A program made the translations under genes and the position numbers. From positions 992,001 to 1,056,000 of the forward strand of contig NZ_FXYE01000001.1 in NCBI RefSeq assembly GCF_900184935.1: 64,000 bases of DNA. The letters run 5' to 3'. A model generated the notes under the pieces. The model worked only from the letters and a program-made list of their open reading frames with translations, did not search any database and was not told where the DNA came from. The DNA is from Actibacterium lipolyticum (GTDB lineage Bacteria; Pseudomonadota; Alphaproteobacteria; Rhodobacterales; Rhodobacteraceae). Positions 17,736-26,967 of the stretch are shown piece after piece. Position 1 is the first letter of the stretch; every line of letters starts with the position of its first letter.

Positions 17736-18203
17736 ATGCGCTGTCCGTTTTGCGGAAATATTGACACTCAGGTGAAAGATTCACGCCCGGCCGAAGATCA
17801 CGTCGCTATTCGGCGTCGGCGGTTCTGTCCGGCATGTGGCGGTCGCTTTACAACATACGAACGCGTCCAACTGCGCGATCTTGTTGTGATTAAATCAAAC
17901 GGTCGGCGCGAAGACTTTGATCGCGATAAGCTAGAGCGTTCCATCCGGATCGCCTTGCAAAAACGCCCGGTAGAGCCCGAGCGGATGGACCAGATGATTT
18001 CTGGCATCGTGCGCCGGTTGGAAAGCATGGGCGAAACCGACATTCCCGCCAAAACAATCGGCGAGATTGTGATGGAGGCATTGGCCCGGATCGACACCGT
18101 CGCTTATGTGCGGTTTGCCAGCGTCTATCGGAATTTCCAGGAAGCAGGCGATTTCGATAAGTTCGTCAGCGAACTGCGCCCACCCGTCCAGCCGGAAGAG
18201 TGA
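17736..18203 (+). CDS. nrdR: Transcriptional regulator NrdR
   Basis: 155 residues from the ATG at 17736 (AAGGGGAAGG upstream). Zinc ribbon with Cys3, Cys6, Cys31 and Cys34, then an ATP-cone domain ([17 protein letters not shown], about residues 49-139) that senses ATP/dATP. It represses ribonucleotide reductase genes through NrdR boxes. It is first in the nrdR-ribD-(ribE)-ribB-ribH-nusB order. The GTGA overlap at 18200 couples it to ribD. Confidence 0.97.
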   Translation: MRCPFCGNIDTQVKDSRPAEDHVAIRRRRFCPACGGRFTTYERVQLRDLVVIKSNGRREDFDRDKLERSIRIALQKRPVEPERMDQMISGIVRRLESMGETDIPAKTIGEIVMEALARIDTVAYVRFASVYRNFQEAGDFDKFVSELRPPVQPEE

Positions 18204-19303
18204 CCCAAGCCGAGAAGGACCAGCGCTTTATGGCGCTTGCCTTTTCGCTTGGCGCGCGGGGGCAAGGCCAGTGTTGGCCGAACCCTGCTGTGGGTTGTGT
18301 TCTGGTAAAGGATAAGCGGATCGTCGGGCGGGGCTGGACCCAACCCGGTGGTCGTCCGCATGCTGAAGTGGTGGCGTTGCAGCAGGCCGGTGAACAGGCA
18401 CGCGGTGCAACCGCCTATGTTTCGTTAGAGCCGTGCGCGCATCACGGGAAAACTCCGCCCTGTGCTGATGCGTTGATCGACGCCGGGGTGGCCCGCGTTG
18501 TTAGTGCAATCGAAGATCCTGATCCGCGCGTCGCTGGCACCGGCCACAAGAGGCTACACGATGCTGGGATTGTTGTGGAAACCGGCGTGATGGCCAAGCA
18601 GGCCGCCGTCAGCCATCGCGGCTTTTTCCTGAACCGGGTCGAAGGGCGTCCAGCGCTGACCTTGAAACTTGCCACGTCTTTTGATGGGCGTATCGCGACG
18701 GCGACCGGTGAAAGCCAGTGGATCACAGGGCCAGAGGCGCGGCGTGTCGTTCATGCGATGCGGGCTCGTCACGATGCGGTTCTGGTCGGCGGCGGCACCG
18801 CCCGCGCGGATGATCCGATGCTGACGGTGCGCGGCATGGGGGCAGGGCATCAACCGGTTCGCGTGGTGTGTTCGCGTCGGCTTGACCTTCCGCTGGATGG
18901 GAAGCTGGCCCAATCGGCTTCTGAAATCCCGCTGTGGCTGTGCCATGGAGAGAACGTTACGGACGCCACCCGCGCCGCATGGGAGGCGACGGGCGCGCGT
19001 TTGATCCAAGTGCAGATTGGCCCCGGTGGTCAGTTGGAACCGCTTTCGCTGTTGCAAGCCTTGGGCGAGGCTGGGTTAACCCGCGTTTTCTGCGAGGGGG
19101 GCGGCGCGCTTGCTGCCTCGTTCCTGATGGCGGGGCTGGTTGAAGAACTTGTCGGGTTTACCGCAGGCGTTGCATTGGGCGCCGAAGGCTATCCCGGGAT
19201 CGGTGCAATGGGCATTGATACCCTAGGCGAAGCGCCGCGGTTCACTTTGGTGGAAACGCGCGAAATTGGCGGTGACGTGCTGCACCGCTGGGAACGCGCC
19301 TAA
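18200..19303 (+). CDS. ribD: Bifunctional riboflavin deaminase/reductase RibD
   Basis: 367 residues from the GTG that overlaps the nrdR stop (GTGA); an ATG at 18230 is an alternative. Catalyses the second and third steps of riboflavin synthesis: deamination and side-chain reduction of the pyrimidine intermediate. Deaminase domain, residues 1-145: HAE at 54-56 and [11 protein letters not shown] with zinc Cys79 and Cys88. Reductase domain, 150-367: [20 protein letters not shown] and [11 protein letters not shown]. The next rib gene, ribE, is 4.8 kb away because the capsule genes intervene on the other strand. Confidence 0.97.
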   Translation: MTQAEKDQRFMALAFSLGARGQGQCWPNPAVGCVLVKDKRIVGRGWTQPGGRPHAEVVALQQAGEQARGATAYVSLEPCAHHGKTPPCADALIDAGVARVVSAIEDPDPRVAGTGHKRLHDAGIVVETGVMAKQAAVSHRGFFLNRVEGRPALTLKLATSFDGRIATATGESQWITGPEARRVVHAMRARHDAVLVGGGTARADDPMLTVRGMGAGHQPVRVVCSRRLDLPLDGKLAQSASEIPLWLCHGENVTDATRAAWEATGARLIQVQIGPGGQLEPLSLLQALGEAGLTRVFCEGGGALAASFLMAGLVEELVGFTAGVALGAEGYPGIGAMGIDTLGEAPRFTLVETREIGGDVLHRWERA

Positions 19304-21351
19304 CGCCAGAACGGCGCAAAGCTGGCGAAGAGCCCTTGCAGTTTCGACAGGCTTCGACTTGCCCAGCTTGGCTTGGGAATATCGCCCGTTTGCAGACGTT
19401 CAACCGCGACTTCCGGGGGGCAGGCCTGCCCGGTTTGCGGGTCGAAATACCGCGGATACCCAATCAACGCTGCATGCGCGAGCTGCCAGAGGGACGGGCG
19501 CGCGATACGTCGTTGCGGCGCTGTCACAAGATCCCGCGTCAGACCCCAGCCTGCATAAAACGGTAAGCCTAGGCAGGTCACCTTTTTGCCCCGCACCAAG
19601 GCTTCGAACCCGAGAAGAGAGGTCATTGTCCAAACCTCTGCAACGGCATTGATCAGCGTGGCCGGGGCGGCATTGGCCACCACAGCGTCGGCAAGTTTCA
19701 ATGCCTCGTCAGTCGGGATCGCGCCGGGGCGCAGGCCCGCTTCGACATCTGGGTGGGGTTTATACAGGATAACAGCATCCGGGTTTTCCTGCCGGACCCG
19801 TGCCAAAAGCGCCAGATTGGTGTTTTCGGCTGGGCACCCTGTCAGGATAGAGGCGTCATCTTCCACTTGGCCGGGCACCAGAATGCGATGGCCGGTTGGC
19901 AGATCAGGCAGTTCATCGCCCTGCAAATTGTATTTCGTTACGCCAGACTTGTTCAGCCGCGCCAACAACCTTTCTGCCCGATGAACTTCGGCTTCGGGCA
20001 GCTTGACGCTTGCAGATATAAGTCGTTCCAGCCGGCTTTCGTTGGTGGGGTCGTAATAAATCCCAAGGTCGTCGGTCACCAGTGATAGGGGCGGCACCAG
20101 TTCAGCGCCCAACCCGTGCGAACGTAGAAATCCATCTTCGACCCGGTGTGTGCCTTTTTCCGCGCGGTTCGCCCAAGCCATGACAGGGGTGCCGTGCTTG
20201 TGGCCATAGGCCATCGCGCGGGGCAGCGAGTTTGTGAATTTCACTCGCCCGTGCGTGCCAAAGAACCGTTTCAGCGGCTTTCGCTTCCACAGCCGCATGC
20301 CCACCGCGACCCATCCTGCGTTGTCTTCGCGCCAAGCGCGCGATTGGGCGGCAAGGTTGTCGATTACCTGTTCCAACTGACAAAGCTTGTCGCGATAGGG
20401 GTCATACCATGTTGGGGCAAGGATCATCGACGCGGCAAACAGTTGCGCGCGGGTCAGGTTCCGGGTGCGGCGCGGCAAGGGGTTTTCGTCCTGCGTAAGC
20501 CCCCAGCCGGCATAGAACGGATGGCCAAACACACGGGGTTTGTGGCCTGCCATGATCGCTTCGAACCCCAGTTGCGATGACACGGTGTAAACAGCCACGG
20601 CACCTTCCAGCAGGTGCCAAGGCGATACCGGGGCGTCGAATATCTCTGTTCGTTCATCGGTGTTGGCGCTGGAGTAATATCCGGGCCGGTGCCCTTGCGC
20701 TGTTTCCGGGTGGGTTTTGATTAAGATGCGCGCGCCGGGATTTTCGATCTGTGCGAAGGCAAGCATCTCGGTAAAGGTTGCTTTGCTGGCCCCCGATGCC
20801 GTGACGGATGCATCGCCCTCTGTCTGGTCAATCACCAGCACATAGCCCGGGTCCGGAACAGGGGCTTTGTCGTCGAACATATTGTATTTCGACAGGTGCA
20901 GATATTTCAGCCGCTCAACCGCAGCACGGGCGCGGTTCAACAGTGCGGTATCGTCCAGCGGATGGGTTGCCAGCAACGTTTCCAGATCGGACGGCTGGGA
21001 CGGGTCAAAATGGACCCCGCTTTTGTCCAGCATCAAACCCATCGGAGGTTCGCCCTCGCGCCCCGGTTTTACGGATCGCAGAAACGCATCTTCGACACGC
21101 AGCAGCGGCGCGTCAGTATGGCGGGCCACCGCTTCGCCGCGAGGCGCAGTAGGGGACATGCCCCAAACGCCAATCCTGTCATCCGGCCCCGGCTTGCCAA
21201 GGCGAATGTCATAACCAGACAGTTCCAGAATGCGCCGCACGCGCCCTTGGGTCAGAAACCCGCCATTGAAAACGAAAAGCCGCCGGGGGGAATTATCCCG
21301 CCCGGCGGCTGATTGATTGTCCGGCTCAAGGCCCGGCATGTCTGGCATCAC
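19300..21351 (-). CDS. kpsC: Capsule polysaccharide protein KpsC (beta-Kdo transferase)
   Basis: 683 residues; ATG at 21351 or 21348, overlapping the end of the upstream export gene. Two related halves, about 20-340 and 345-670, each with the same closing block: GHPFYAGWGLTQDE in the first and GLPFYAGWGLTRDL in the second, each preceded by a STLLGFEA-like helix. This matches dual-domain KpsC, whose halves are retaining beta-Kdo transferases (GT99 and GT107) that extend the poly-Kdo linker on lipid-anchored capsule chains on the cytoplasmic side. The 3' end overlaps ribD's end by 4 bases (convergent). Confidence 0.9.
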   Translation of the reverse strand: MMPDMPGLEPDNQSAAGRDNSPRRLFVFNGGFLTQGRVRRILELSGYDIRLGKPGPDDRIGVWGMSPTAPRGEAVARHTDAPLLRVEDAFLRSVKPGREGEPPMGLMLDKSGVHFDPSQPSDLETLLATHPLDDTALLNRARAAVERLKYLHLSKYNMFDDKAPVPDPGYVLVIDQTEGDASVTASGASKATFTEMLAFAQIENPGARILIKTHPETAQGHRPGYYSSANTDERTEIFDAPVSPWHLLEGAVAVYTVSSQLGFEAIMAGHKPRVFGHPFYAGWGLTQDENPLPRRTRNLTRAQLFAASMILAPTWYDPYRDKLCQLEQVIDNLAAQSRAWREDNAGWVAVGMRLWKRKPLKRFFGTHGRVKFTNSLPRAMAYGHKHGTPVMAWANRAEKGTHRVEDGFLRSHGLGAELVPPLSLVTDDLGIYYDPTNESRLERLISASVKLPEAEVHRAERLLARLNKSGVTKYNLQGDELPDLPTGHRILVPGQVEDDASILTGCPAENTNLALLARVRQENPDAVILYKPHPDVEAGLRPGAIPTDEALKLADAVVANAAPATLINAVAEVWTMTSLLGFEALVRGKKVTCLGLPFYAGWGLTRDLVTAPQRRIARPSLWQLAHAALIGYPRYFDPQTGQACPPEVAVERLQTGDIPKPSWASRSLSKLQGLFASFAPFWR

Positions 21352-22478
21352 TTGACGAGGCTGTTCAGACTGTCAGCAGATGCGGCTGCGCCGGTGATTG
21401 CGCCCAGCGTCTTGTTCCATTGAACGAACGGCGCTTCGGTCACGTAAACCGTGTCACCGTCACGAATGCTGAAATCACGGGCCATGAACATGCCGGTCGG
21501 TTGGGTCAGGTCCAGAATATATGCGATGCGTTGGTCGCCCTGAAGGTCAGACCGGCCCAACACGTCGTTGGCGATATGGGCGGGCTCATTGCGAAGGATG
21601 AACACACCAGTCGGATCTGCAAGACCAGAGCTGAGGCCGCCAACTTGCGCAATCGCTTCAATCGCTGAAAGGGTCTGTTTTTCGAACGGCACCCGGTTCT
21701 GAGAGCCTGTTGCACCAAGCGCGGTAAAGGCGCGTGTGTCTTCTTCAACCAGAATACGGTCGCCAGCACGCAGGGCGATATCGTTTCCGGGACCACTGAA
21801 CAGATCTTCGAACCAGATCTTTCCACGGTATTTGCCACGAATAACGGTGACCTGAGCGATCTCGGGTTCGATGGAAACACCACCTGCCGCGGCCAGCATA
21901 GAGGATAGGGTACGTGTCGGACGCTCAATCGGGTAAACGCCTTGCGCCCCAACGCTGCCTACGATCGACACAGCGGCACCATCGCCAGCGGCGCGGCGAA
22001 CAAGGACCTGTGGATCGGGCGTTTGCGCGTCCAGTTTTTCGGTGATGATCTGGCGTAGACGCTCTGGCGTGTTGCCAGCGGCACGAATGCGGCCAGCGTA
22101 TGGGATGAAGATGTACCCTTCGCCGTCAACCTGAACTTCTTCCAGAATGCTGGCATTCACGCCTTCACCGGCCAGAAGCCCGTCATCGACGTTCTCATAG
22201 ATTGTCAGGCCAATGGTATCGCCAGCCTGGATTGTGTCGGAACCGACGACGCCAGCCTGCAGGAACGACTTGGAAAAACCCAGCCCGGGGGAAACGGTCG
22301 TTGCGCGTGTCACGCGGTCATTCACTGCGACGACAAACGCGTCACCAGCTTCCAGAATCGACCCTTCGAAAATCTCACGTTTGTTGGGGCCAGAACGCGG
22401 AAGACCGCAGGCTGCAACACTTGCCGCAAGCGCAAGCATAACCAATACCCTAGCGTGTCGGGAGGTCTTGGATGTCAC
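21348..22478 (-). CDS. Polysaccharide export outer-membrane lipoprotein (Wza/KpsD type)
   Basis: 376 residues from a GTG at 22478 with AAGGAGT 8 bases upstream. A lipoprotein signal ends in SVAAC with Cys24 as the lipidated residue. A Poly_export domain follows (DTIQAGDTIGLTIYEN, EVQVDGEGYIFIPYAGRI) and then SLBB-type repeats (VSIVGSVGAQGVYPIERP and RVPFEKQTLSAIEAIAQVGG). Such proteins form the outer-membrane channel for capsule or exopolysaccharide. Length fits the Wza class more than full-length KpsD. Located between kpsS and kpsC, so it probably serves the same capsule. Confidence 0.9.
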   Translation of the reverse strand: MTSKTSRHARVLVMLALAASVAACGLPRSGPNKREIFEGSILEAGDAFVVAVNDRVTRATTVSPGLGFSKSFLQAGVVGSDTIQAGDTIGLTIYENVDDGLLAGEGVNASILEEVQVDGEGYIFIPYAGRIRAAGNTPERLRQIITEKLDAQTPDPQVLVRRAAGDGAAVSIVGSVGAQGVYPIERPTRTLSSMLAAAGGVSIEPEIAQVTVIRGKYRGKIWFEDLFSGPGNDIALRAGDRILVEEDTRAFTALGATGSQNRVPFEKQTLSAIEAIAQVGGLSSGLADPTGVFILRNEPAHIANDVLGRSDLQGDQRIAYILDLTQPTGMFMARDFSIRDGDTVYVTEAPFVQWNKTLGAITGAAASADSLNSLVK

Positions 22479-22567
22479 TGCTCTGACTCCTTGATAAGAA
22501 CAATCAGCGTATTTTTGAGGGAAGTTAAATAGTTCGTGAACAAAAGACCAGCACAGCGTGCATCAGG

Positions 22568-23860
22568 CTATTCCACCAGTTTTAACTGTTGCCGAGGAGC
22601 CGCGTTACCGCTGCGCAGGGCGTCATATGGGTCATCTTCTGCAAGAATCAGATCGACCAAGTGCCGCATTAGGTGCCGCCGCCCGCGCGCAGAATAGAAA
22701 CCGCCGGGAAGTTGAGACGTTTCAAGAAGAAAGGTCCGATAGTCCCGATAGGCACGGCTGTCGGGGCGCACTGGTTTGGCAAAGAAGTCTTCCAATGGCA
22801 GCTCTGACACGAATTCGGGCTTTGAATAGACGGCCGTTCCGAAGACCTTCAGCGGGATACCGCGCCACAAGACCTGTTGCGCCGCAGTCGAATTGACGGT
22901 GACCGCGCTGCGAGCGTGGTTCAGCAAGCGGGCAAGTTTGCCGCCACGAACATAATGAACCCGATCTTCGACGCCGTGTTCCTTTGCAAGGCGGCGGATT
23001 TCGGTGCGCAGGGGAACGCGGCCATCCTCTAGCGGGTGTGCTTTGAACACCAAATGATGATGCTGCGGAGCGCCTGCGGCAAACCCAGCCATGCAAACGC
23101 TCAGAAACTCGGACATCGTCTTGAATGGGCTGTGCATGCGAAAGCTTGCGTCATGTTCCAGCTGCAACAGCACCAGATGATACGGGAAACCGCCGAATTT
23201 TATGCGCTGAGTTGCCCTGAAACGATCCATCGCGTGATAGGGCATCAACAACAGCCGACGCAGATAGAGTTTAAATTCTTGCGTGACCGTCAGATCGCGA
23301 TGTGGGCGAAAGTTCCGGTATTTTGCGTTCTTGAACATCACAAAGAAATGGTAGAGCGCGCCGTAAAAGATGTGATGGCGCATGTCGCCCCATTGGGCTG
23401 GCGCGTCGGGATGTTCGGTGTCTATCTGCGCCAGCGTTGCGCGCATGTCTTCAACGCTTAGGTCCATCAGGCGCGAATGGCCGTTTGACCCATCGCGTTC
23501 ATACGTTACCCAATAGGGGCGCAGGTACCCTTCTTCGAAGACGTGAACACGCAGGCCAAGTTCATGTGCCTTGGCAATGGCTTGGGCGTGGATAGGACGC
23601 GTATCACCGTAAAGCGCGATGTCGGTGATCTGATGCTCAGAAACAAGCTTTTCAAACGTGGCCGGCCATTCTGCGATCTGCGCCTGAAACCGAATGTAGT
23701 GGCGTTTGTCGTTCCAGAACACTTCGTCGCCAGCATTGAACCCAACACGCCAGACCTCTGCCCCGGCCGAACGAAGCATTCGTGCCAGCCGATCAAAGAA
23801 TGGTCCGTGGGGGCCCTGAAGAAACAGAAACCGCCGATCCTGACCGAGCGCGTTCGCCAT
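22568..23860 (-). CDS. kpsS: Capsule polysaccharide protein KpsS-like
   Basis: 430 residues from the ATG at 23860; a TTG at 23872 is also in frame. Motifs are FLQGPHGPFFDRLARML near the start, VFEEGYLRPYWVTYERDGSN around residue 110, VFKAHPLEDGR and then AVTVNSTAAQQVLWRGIPLKVFG, the last being the usual KpsS/KpsC-family nucleotide-sugar segment. KpsS adds the first Kdo to the lipid phosphatidylglycerol acceptor of group 2 capsules. First gene of the minus-strand capsule set; the 89-base gap to the export gene has no visible terminator. Confidence 0.88.
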   Translation of the reverse strand: MANALGQDRRFLFLQGPHGPFFDRLARMLRSAGAEVWRVGFNAGDEVFWNDKRHYIRFQAQIAEWPATFEKLVSEHQITDIALYGDTRPIHAQAIAKAHELGLRVHVFEEGYLRPYWVTYERDGSNGHSRLMDLSVEDMRATLAQIDTEHPDAPAQWGDMRHHIFYGALYHFFVMFKNAKYRNFRPHRDLTVTQEFKLYLRRLLLMPYHAMDRFRATQRIKFGGFPYHLVLLQLEHDASFRMHSPFKTMSEFLSVCMAGFAAGAPQHHHLVFKAHPLEDGRVPLRTEIRRLAKEHGVEDRVHYVRGGKLARLLNHARSAVTVNSTAAQQVLWRGIPLKVFGTAVYSKPEFVSELPLEDFFAKPVRPDSRAYRDYRTFLLETSQLPGGFYSARGRRHLMRHLVDLILAEDDPYDALRSGNAAPRQQLKLVE

Positions 23861-24061
23861 GCCACCGTCCAATTAAGTTCGTTTCGCCGCCGTGGCTGTG
23901 ATTTGCCCGCAATTCGCGGGCCTGTCACGTTAATTTACATATATTTAACCCTAAAAGCGGCTGTTTTGGGGCGTTTGTGGTGATTGCGTTGGTTTGCGGG
24001 CTTGTCTTGCCCTTAAGCGCGGCGAAGTCTAACTCAGAAAGGGAAGACGAAAGGCACGTAT

Positions 24062-24673
24062 ATGTTCACAGGCATCATCACTGATATCGGCACTGTCCGT
24101 TCACTACAGCAACAGGGCGATCTGATTGCGCGCATTGGCACCAGCTATGCCCCTGACGGCATTGCCATCGGTGCTTCGATTGCGTGCGATGGTGTTTGTC
24201 TGACCGTCACAGATCGCGGCACTGACGCGCAGGGCAGTTGGTTTGACGTCGACATCTCGGCCGAGACGGTTTCGAAAACCAACATCGGGGACGGCGGCTG
24301 GCAGGTTGGCAAGCGTCTGAATTTGGAACGCGCCCTTAAGCTTGGGGATGAACTGGGCGGGCATATCGTTTCGGGCCATGTGGACGGCGTGGCCGAGGTC
24401 GTTGCCATGGCAGACGAAGGTGACAGCACGCGTGTGACCTTGCGCGCGCCGGATGCGTTGGCAAAATTCATCGCGCCGAAAGGGTCCGTGGCGCTGAACG
24501 GCACATCCCTTACCGTGAACGAGGTGAATGGCGCAGAGTTCGGCATCAACTTCATCCCGCACACCAAAACCGCCACAACGTGGGGCGATGCCAAGGTCGG
24601 GGATAAGGAGAACCTCGAAATTGATACCTTGGCGCGGTACGTTGCACGGCTGGCCGAATGGGATGCCAAATGA
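24062..24673 (+). CDS. ribE: Riboflavin synthase, alpha subunit
   Basis: 203 residues. Catalyses dismutation of two 6,7-dimethyl-8-ribityllumazine to riboflavin. Starts with MFTGIITDIGTV, the invariant N-terminus, and has two lumazine-binding repeats (1-~97 and ~98-200), each with a GxxVACDGVCLTV / KGSVALNGTSLTVN block and GHIVSGHVDG. No FMN riboswitch (RFN element) was recognised in the 200 bases upstream. Coupled to the following unknown gene by ATGA. Confidence 0.97.
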   Translation: MFTGIITDIGTVRSLQQQGDLIARIGTSYAPDGIAIGASIACDGVCLTVTDRGTDAQGSWFDVDISAETVSKTNIGDGGWQVGKRLNLERALKLGDELGGHIVSGHVDGVAEVVAMADEGDSTRVTLRAPDALAKFIAPKGSVALNGTSLTVNEVNGAEFGINFIPHTKTATTWGDAKVGDKENLEIDTLARYVARLAEWDAK

Positions 24674-25239
24674 ACATGCTGGGGCACAACAACGGCCCAA
24701 CGATGGCGGGTGGCACAGCGTGGCGCACCCATTGTTGGACAAAGGCACGGCAATCGCTTTTGCCGACCTTGCCGTTGGAAATTGTGCGCCAACGTGTTCG
24801 GCGGGCCAATGAGATCGGCCTTGATTACAAAACCTACGCCACTGTGCGTGCCACGACAGGCCGCGATATTGTGGCGTTTTTGTTTTCCTCAAACGCGCTG
24901 GATCTGCGCAAGCCTTCAGATGTGGTGCCGGATGATCGCGCGGCCAAGTTGAAGGCGATCCAAGGGTGCGGGCGGTTGTTGGCGGCGCATCAGCCCTTGG
25001 ACCCGGCAACCGTTGCTGAACAGTTGGCTGCGATGGGTATCGTGTTTCATCACAGCGTCGCGGCCCCAACATTCACCGAAAGCTGGAGCCAGATCAAAAC
25101 CCGGATGGACGCGGCATTGGCCCACCGCAAGCTTCCCGGTGCGGGTGTTTTGATGGTGGGCGACACAGAGTGGGAACGCGATTGGTCTGTTGCCGGTCGC
25201 ATGGCTGGTTATCTAAGCGCCCAACGTTACTTCGGCTAA
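24670..25239 (+). CDS. Unknown protein encoded within the riboflavin operon
   Basis: 189 residues from the ATG at 24670, overlapping the ribE stop (ATGA); a second ATG comes two codons later. I do not recognise a family with known function. The sequence opens MNMLGHNNGP, then WRTHCWTKAR and VRRANEIGLDYKTYATVRAT, followed by TGRDIVAFLFSSNAL. The C-terminal third (SWSQIKTRMDAALAHRK, GDTEWERDWSVAGRMAGYL) looks helical and soluble. There is no signal peptide or membrane segment. Its tight coupling between ribE and ribB suggests, but does not show, a role linked to flavin or nucleotide metabolism. Confidence 0.75.
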   Translation: MNMLGHNNGPTMAGGTAWRTHCWTKARQSLLPTLPLEIVRQRVRRANEIGLDYKTYATVRATTGRDIVAFLFSSNALDLRKPSDVVPDDRAAKLKAIQGCGRLLAAHQPLDPATVAEQLAAMGIVFHHSVAAPTFTESWSQIKTRMDAALAHRKLPGAGVLMVGDTEWERDWSVAGRMAGYLSAQRYFG

Positions 25240-25309
25240 TGCGGCAAACGGATGCTTTCAATCAGCGCCACATCGGGATAACAGACGTTCTCTGACAAGG
25301 TTGGACGAG

Positions 25310-26416
25310 ATGACCGAACGCAAAGACACCAATTACAGCGATGCGATTTCTTCCGTGGAAGAGATCATCGAAGATGCGCGCAACGGGCGCATGTTCATTC
25401 TTGTCGATCACGAAGATCGCGAGAATGAAGGTGATTTGGTGATCCCCGCGCAGATGGCCACGCCCGAGGCCATCAACTACATGGCGACCCACGGGCGCGG
25501 GCTGATCTGCCTGACCCTGACGGGCGAGCGGATCGACGCGCTTGGCCTGCCGCTGATGGCGTCTAACAACTCGTCCCGTCACGAAACGGCCTTTACCGTG
25601 TCCATCGAAGCACGCGAGGGGGTTTCAACCGGTATTTCGGCGCATGATCGCGCCCGCACCGTCGCTGTTGCGATTGACCCGTCTAAGACCGAAGCCGACA
25701 TTGCGACGCCGGGCCATATCTTTCCGCTGCGCGCGCGCAATGGCGGCGTTTTGGTCCGCGCAGGCCACACCGAAGCCGCGACAGATATCAGCCGTTTGGC
25801 CGGGCTTATGCCCGCTGGTGTGATTTGCGAGATCATGAATGAAGATGGCACCATGGCCCGCCTTCCTGATCTTGTTGCCTTTGCCCAAAAGCAAAACCTA
25901 AAGATCGGTACGATCTCTGACCTGATCGCCTATCGCCGCCGTCACGACAATTTGGTGCGGGAAACCGCAGTCAAAACCGTGACGTCGGAATTTGGCGGCG
26001 AATGGCAGATGCGCGTCTTTACCGATGAAACCCACGGGGCCGAACATATCGTTCTGACCAAGGGTGACCTTGCGGGGGATGCGCCAGTGTTGGTGCGGAT
26101 GCACGCGCTGGACCCGTTGAAAGATGTGCTTGGTATCGGCGGTCTGCCCAATGAATTGGGCGACGCGATGAACATCATCGCCGCCGAAGGGCGCGGCGCG
26201 ATTGTCTTGCTGCGCGATACCACGATGAAGCTGATGACCGATGGGGCCGCTTCGCCGCAGAAACTTCGCCAATATGGCCTTGGCGCGCAAATCCTTGCCG
26301 CCCTTGGAATGACGCGCCTAACGTTGCTGACCAATTCACCCACGCCCAAAGTTGTTGGGCTTGATGGGTATGGTCTAAGCATCGAAGGCACCCGTAAGAT
26401 CACGCAGGAGGGCTGA
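25310..26416 (+). CDS. ribB: 3,4-dihydroxy-2-butanone-4-phosphate synthase with degenerate GTP cyclohydrolase II domain (RibBX type)
   Basis: 368 residues from ATG 25310 (AAGGTTGGACGAG upstream). The RibB half, residues 10-208, is intact: VDHEDRENEGDLVIPA (metal-binding DREN-EGD), SSRHETAFTVS, GHIFPLRARNGGVL and GHTEAATDISRLAG. The second half, about 228-366, has the GTP cyclohydrolase II fold (GAEHIVLTKGD, PVLVRMHALD, LLTNSPTPKVVGLDGYGLSI) but no zinc Cys triad: the segment 262-280 lacks Cys, and the catalytic RQEGRGIGL-type block reads LRDTTMKLM. So GTP cyclohydrolase activity is not expected and a separate ribA should exist elsewhere. Confidence 0.92.
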   Translation: MTERKDTNYSDAISSVEEIIEDARNGRMFILVDHEDRENEGDLVIPAQMATPEAINYMATHGRGLICLTLTGERIDALGLPLMASNNSSRHETAFTVSIEAREGVSTGISAHDRARTVAVAIDPSKTEADIATPGHIFPLRARNGGVLVRAGHTEAATDISRLAGLMPAGVICEIMNEDGTMARLPDLVAFAQKQNLKIGTISDLIAYRRRHDNLVRETAVKTVTSEFGGEWQMRVFTDETHGAEHIVLTKGDLAGDAPVLVRMHALDPLKDVLGIGGLPNELGDAMNIIAAEGRGAIVLLRDTTMKLMTDGAASPQKLRQYGLGAQILAALGMTRLTLLTNSPTPKVVGLDGYGLSIEGTRKITQEG

Positions 26417-26418
26417 AA

Positions 26419-26967
26419 ATGGCCGGTTCCGAAACGCACCATACCTTGCCACTGCCAACGTTTGATAAGCCCACCAAGGTGCTGATCGTCGTTGCGCCGT
26501 ACTATAAGGACATCGCAGATGACCTTATCGCAGGGGCGCGCACCACGCTTGAGGAGGCGGGCGTGGCGCATGAAACCGTTGAGGTGCCGGGCGCATTGGA
26601 AGTGCCATCGGCCATCGCCCTTGCGCATCGCCAGTCGAACTTTGACGGCTATGTTGCTTTGGGCTGCGTGATACGGGGGGAGACCACTCATTATGACACT
26701 GTCTGCAACGACAGTTCCCGTGGACTGACCCTTTTGGGGCTTCAGGGCGCGTGTATCGGAAACGGAATTCTGACCGTGGAAAACCGCGATCAGGCCGTCG
26801 TGCGCGCAGAACCTGACGGCCAGAACAAAGGGGGCGGTGCCGCCGCCGCGGCCTTGCACCTGATTGCGTTAAGTCGCAAATGGGGGCGCGAGACGAAAGG
26901 TATCGGCTTTAAGCCTACGGGAAGTTTCCAGATTGCAGGCGATAACGAAGGACCGGCCACCGCATGA
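26419..26967 (+). CDS. ribH: 6,7-dimethyl-8-ribityllumazine synthase
   Basis: 182 residues, ATG two bases after the ribB stop with GGAGGGCTGAA upstream. Joins the pyrimidine and the four-carbon unit to give lumazine. Visible: ILIVVAPYY-like N-terminal strand, VEVPGALEVPSAI, GCVIRGETTHYD with the catalytic His, and NGILTVENRDQA. It is slightly longer than the usual ~155 residues because of a C-terminal tail (TKGIGFKPTGSFQIAGDNEG). Overlaps nusB by 4 bases. Confidence 0.96.
   Translation: MAGSETHHTLPLPTFDKPTKVLIVVAPYYKDIADDLIAGARTTLEEAGVAHETVEVPGALEVPSAIALAHRQSNFDGYVALGCVIRGETTHYDTVCNDSSRGLTLLGLQGACIGNGILTVENRDQAVVRAEPDGQNKGGGAAAAALHLIALSRKWGRETKGIGFKPTGSFQIAGDNEGPATA

Noticed and set aside
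23873-24061. FMN riboswitch before ribE
   Set aside because: No RFN-element consensus blocks could be found in this interval or before ribB.
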